8,461 nt of DNA from Prevotellaceae bacterium (GTDB lineage Bacteria; Bacteroidota; Bacteroidia; Bacteroidales; UBA932), in assembly GCA_031287815.1 (NCBI GenBank), contig JAITSM010000147.1, forward strand, positions 1-8,461, written 5' to 3'. A model generated the notes under the pieces. It had not been told where the DNA came from and did no database searches. It worked only from the letters and a program-made list of their open reading frames with translations. Made by a program: the position numbers and the translations under genes. The stretch's first letter is position 1, and each line of letters starts with the position of its first letter. This document shows, one piece after another, positions 6,846 through 8,461 of the stretch.

Positions 6846-6947
6846 TTCGGACGAGGTTGCACCTCGTCCGAAGTATCCACAGAGGCTTTGCCTCGTAAAA
6901 CAGGTATAACCTGTCGAGATCGGACAGACGAGGTATAACCTCGTCTG
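6846..6947. repeat. Cluster of four REP-like palindromes
   Basis: Four perfect palindromes with three-base loops follow each other. The first (6846-6872) has 12-bp arms TTCGGACGAGGT/ACCTCGTCCGAA. The second (6882-6894) is GAGGC-TTT-GCCTC. The third (6900-6914) is ACAGGT-ATA-ACCTGT. The fourth (6925-6947) has 10-bp arms CAGACGAGGT/ACCTCGTCTG. All share an (G/C)AGGY-NNN-RCCT(C/G) core. This resembles REP elements mobilised by REP-associated tyrosine transposases, but no such transposase gene is in the window. Confidence 0.85.
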
Positions 6948-6975
6948 AACAGGGGCGGAGGTACGCCATGTGCTA

Positions 6976-7001
6976 TTTTCACATTCCGTCCCAGGGGACG
7001 G
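6976..7001 (-). repeat. Hairpin + AATGTG repeat, copy 3 (inverted, diverged)
   Basis: Read on the minus strand this is CCGTCC-CCTG-GGACGG followed by AATGTGAAAA, a diverged copy of the elements at 6737 and 6791 in the opposite orientation. Confidence 0.65.
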
Positions 7002-7024
7002 CAGGATGAGATGTTTATGCATAG

Positions 7025-7053
7025 TTCTACCAACATATTGTCCCTACGGGACA
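7025..7053 (-). repeat. Hairpin + ATGTTGGTAGAA repeat, copy 4 (inverted)
   Basis: Read on the minus strand this is TGTCCC-GTA-GGGACA followed by ATATGTTGGTAGAA. It mirrors copy 2 on the other side of the palindrome cluster. Confidence 0.7.
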
Positions 7054-7065
7054 GTGAAGGGTTTT

Positions 7066-7137
7066 TTAATGGAGAATTGAAAATGTCTCTTGAGGCGCAA
7101 GCCAATTCTCCATTTTCCATTTTCAATTCTCCATTAA
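7066..7137. repeat. 20-bp perfect inverted repeat
   Basis: The arm TTAATGGAGAATTGAAAATG (7066-7085) is an exact inverse complement of 7118-7137, with 32 bases between. The spacer carries a further partial arm (AATTCTCCATTTT at 7104-7116). It would fold into a strong cruciform or RNA hairpin. A T run (7062-7067) precedes the left arm, so on the minus strand the stem is followed by TTAAAAAACCC rather than a U-tract, and a terminator is unlikely. Confidence 0.85.
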
Positions 7138-7141
7138 AGCA

Positions 7142-7190
7142 GGTGCCAGCCAACTTTTAACTTTTAGTTTTTAACTCTTAACTTTTAAAA
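7142..7190. repeat. GGTGCCAGCC / AACTTTTA repeat copy
   Basis: GGTGCCAGCCAACTTTTAAC followed by TTTTAGTTTTTAACTCTTAACTTTTAAAA words repeats the element seen at 1-89, in the same orientation. As at the left end, it lies on the 3' side of minus-strand sequence. Confidence 0.8.
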
Positions 7191-7191
7191 A

Positions 7192-7320
7192 TCACTTCCC
7201 ACAATAGCTGTAACCATACCGGCATGTTTACCTCCGCCGTTACCCGCAGCAAAAACAAGTGTATTTTTAGCCCTATAAGTTTTAGTTTCATATTTTTTTG
7301 TATTTTTGTGTCCGCTTTAA
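7192..7320 (-). pseudogene. Possible C-terminal coding remnant, unrecognised
   Basis: On the minus strand an open frame of about 42 codons without a usable start (a stop lies just upstream near 7318-7320) ends ...YRAKNTLVFAAGNGGGKHAGMVTAIVGSDF before a TAA at about 7190-7192. The glycine/alanine-rich, protein-like composition suggests a decayed gene end. It could equally be chance or part of the structured region next to it. I do not recognise the family. Confidence 0.2.
7301..7308 (+). promoter_or_regulatory. Possible -7 promoter box ahead of the structured region
   Basis: TATTTTTG fits TAnnTTTG and is followed about 18 bp later by the first stem of the structured region. No TTTG is present at the correct -33 distance, and the local T-richness makes a chance match plausible. 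Confidence 0.35.
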
Positions 7321-7535
7321 TATAAAAGGTGCCTGTGCACCAAAGAAGATTATAGCTCCTCTTTTTCGTGGTGCTTTGACACCTTAACCGTTCAATATCT
7401 TTTAATGTTATACTATTGAACGGAGGGAAATAGGGGCTATATTTATTTTGCCCCTGTTGTATGTAAAGAACATTTTAGTTTTTTGCGGCTGCACAGTGAA
7501 GCCCTGAGGGGAACAAGGCGCAACGGTAGTTGGTG
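7315..7535 (+). ncRNA. Candidate structured RNA (series of hairpins)
   Basis: Four stems occur in about 200 nt. The first (7326-7385) is a long interrupted hairpin with AAGGTG/CACCTT outside and GCACCA/TGGTGC inside. The second (7388-7423) has perfect 10-bp arms CCGTTCAATA/TATTGAACGG. The third (7432-7455) is AGGGGC/GCCCCT. The fourth (7483-7523) is TTGCG/CGCAA. No good ORF covers the stretch. The plus strand is suggested by the -7-like box at 7301. However, on the minus strand the first stem would be followed by TTTTATATT, like a terminator for transcripts coming from the gene at 7579-8418, so the strand is uncertain. It did not match tmRNA, RNase P or SRP RNA motifs that I know. Confidence 0.35.
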
Positions 7536-7578
7536 TTTATAAAAATGCCATTATCTTTATGTTTTCACCACTTATTTG

Positions 7579-8418
7579 TTATTCTAATTTCAAGTTTTTG
7601 CACATGCAACAGTCATAGTGGCTCGAACTTTGGGGGATCCACCCGTAATATTTATAACCTAATTCAGTGGCGAGTTGCTCGCACGCATTTTCAGAAGTTA
7701 GCACCGATTTATATTGAGACCAAAATTGGTTTGGCCAGTACTCATACTCGCCCTTGTATCCTGCCACTGAGAAGCACGGTAGGCGACAGTAGCTATGCTT
7801 TTGGGATTTACAACTACTTTGACACAATCCGTCGCAATTCATCAAGCCCGCCTTACAACAACCCAACAAACCCGCACTTTCATTTTCCCCGCCACATAAG
7901 ATACCCGGCTCGCCGGTAGCGTCGGTGAGGGCGGTAACCACGCCGCCGGTATAACCATAAGTGGGTACTTCCACTGCGCCGGAAGTGGTAGTTATAGTAA
8001 ACGGCAGCGAACCTCTTAATATGTAGCCGCCGCTGCCGTCATCCTTTGCATTGGGCGGAAAATCGCTACCATAGGCGCACCAGTTAAATTGACCCACAGC
8101 GTTGCTTAACGTGACACTGACGGTGGTTAGGTTTGCAGTTACATAAAAGCCTCGACCGGGTAATGTGGAGGCGTCAATGCCGCCGGCGGTGTGCGTTGCC
8201 CCGCTGATGACGGCTTTGGTAAACGAGCCCGATGTCGTTCCGTCCACAGGGCACAAATCCACGAATACCCAGACACGGTTGTTGGCGACGTCGCCTGTCC
8301 ATTCCACACGGAAGGTTACGGTTTTGTTGATATAGTCCGTCGAGAGCGGCGTGATGTATACATTGGCGCTTGCGGTTATGCCTGCAAGCAAGGCAAAAAA
8401 GAAAAGAATTGTTTTCAT
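7579..8418 (-). CDS. Secreted protein with cysteine-rich C-terminal region, function unknown
   Basis: This 279-aa protein begins with a clear signal peptide, MKTILFFFALLAGITASA, cut before NVYITP. Residues about 19-170 are beta-rich and threonine/valine-rich (KTVTFRVEWTGDVANNRVWVFVDLCPV, GQFNWCAYGSDFPPNA) and look like a single folded domain. From memory, such an N-terminal module recurs in Bacteroidales secreted paralogues joined to different C-termini; I cannot verify this here. The C-terminal ~100 residues hold 12 cysteines, including GCC, DGLCQSSC, YCRLPC and YDCCMC, suggesting disulfide cross-links outside the cytoplasm or metal binding. No type IX CTD, lipobox or sortase-like signal is visible, so its final location is open. 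The ATG at 8418 follows an AT-rich leader (AATTAACAATTACAATC) without a Shine-Dalgarno sequence, and its promoter would lie beyond the window. No partner gene is adjacent. Confidence 0.85.
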   Translation of the reverse strand: MKTILFFFALLAGITASANVYITPLSTDYINKTVTFRVEWTGDVANNRVWVFVDLCPVDGTTSGSFTKAVISGATHTAGGIDASTLPGRGFYVTANLTTVSVTLSNAVGQFNWCAYGSDFPPNAKDDGSGGYILRGSLPFTITTTSGAVEVPTYGYTGGVVTALTDATGEPGILCGGENESAGLLGCCKAGLMNCDGLCQSSCKSQKHSYCRLPCFSVAGYKGEYEYWPNQFWSQYKSVLTSENACEQLATELGYKYYGWIPQSSSHYDCCMCKNLKLE

Positions 8419-8461
8419 GATTGTAATTGTTAATTGGTTTTTGATTGTTCATCCGAATACC

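Noticed and set aside
6719..7153. 144-aa minus-strand ORF and its overlapping frames
   Set aside because: The whole frame is made of palindromes and dispersed repeats, with no domain-like sequence.
6600..7190. Insertion sequence
   Set aside because: Repeats and palindromes are present, but no transposase gene, terminal inverted repeat pair or target duplication could be identified.
7530..7919. 129-aa plus-strand ORF
   Set aside because: It lies mostly antisense to the secreted cysteine-rich protein, which has a signal peptide and coherent domains.

Overview
The window looks like a chromosomal segment of a member of the Bacteroidota, probably Bacteroidales-like. Three things point there. It has a type IX secretion pair: a type B CTD cargo followed by a PorP/SprF-family protein. 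It has TAnnTTTG-type -7 promoter boxes (TATCTTTG, three times), one with a TTTG -33 box at 20 bp. Its start codons have no Shine-Dalgarno sequence but sit in AT-rich leaders. Protein-coding DNA is fairly GC-rich, whereas the intergenic DNA is AT-rich and full of repeats.

Layout from left to right. Bases 1-124 hold dispersed GGCGCCAGC/AACTTTTA repeats. A minus-strand gene (125-832) encodes a 235-aa protein of unknown function with an Fn3-like C-terminus. Upstream of it lies an unusual 640-bp region (921-1552) made of three different tandem-repeat families, all with a 21-bp (21-22 bp) period. A good minus-strand promoter (1240-1271) sits between the first and second family and fires into the first, so 15 repeat units should lie in the leader of the 235-aa gene. 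On the plus strand, a two-gene operon (1659-6321) encodes a ~1228-aa secreted multi-Ig-like protein with a gliding-motility-type (CHU_C) C-terminal domain and its likely dedicated PorP/SprF-type outer-membrane partner. Converging on it is rpmH (6382-6534, minus), a 50-aa ribosomal protein L34 with its own promoter.

Bases 6600-7190 are a dense repeat island with no credible gene. It holds 7-bp tandem repeats, four short perfect palindromes resembling REP elements, four copies of a hairpin plus AATGTGGGTAGAAA-type repeat in divergent orientation, a 20-bp perfect inverted repeat, and more AACTTTTA repeats. Bases 7315-7535 form a series of well-paired hairpins that could be a structured RNA. The right end carries a minus-strand gene (7579-8418) for a secreted protein with a cysteine-rich C-terminus.

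Functionally, the clearest unit is the cargo/PorP-like operon, which presumably puts a large adhesin-like protein on the cell surface through the type IX system. The most unusual observation is the repeat leader at 921-1235. Read on the minus strand, its 21-nt unit is exactly one complete seven-codon minigene (ATG, five codons, TAA), with a GGAG seven bases before the next ATG, repeated head to tail.
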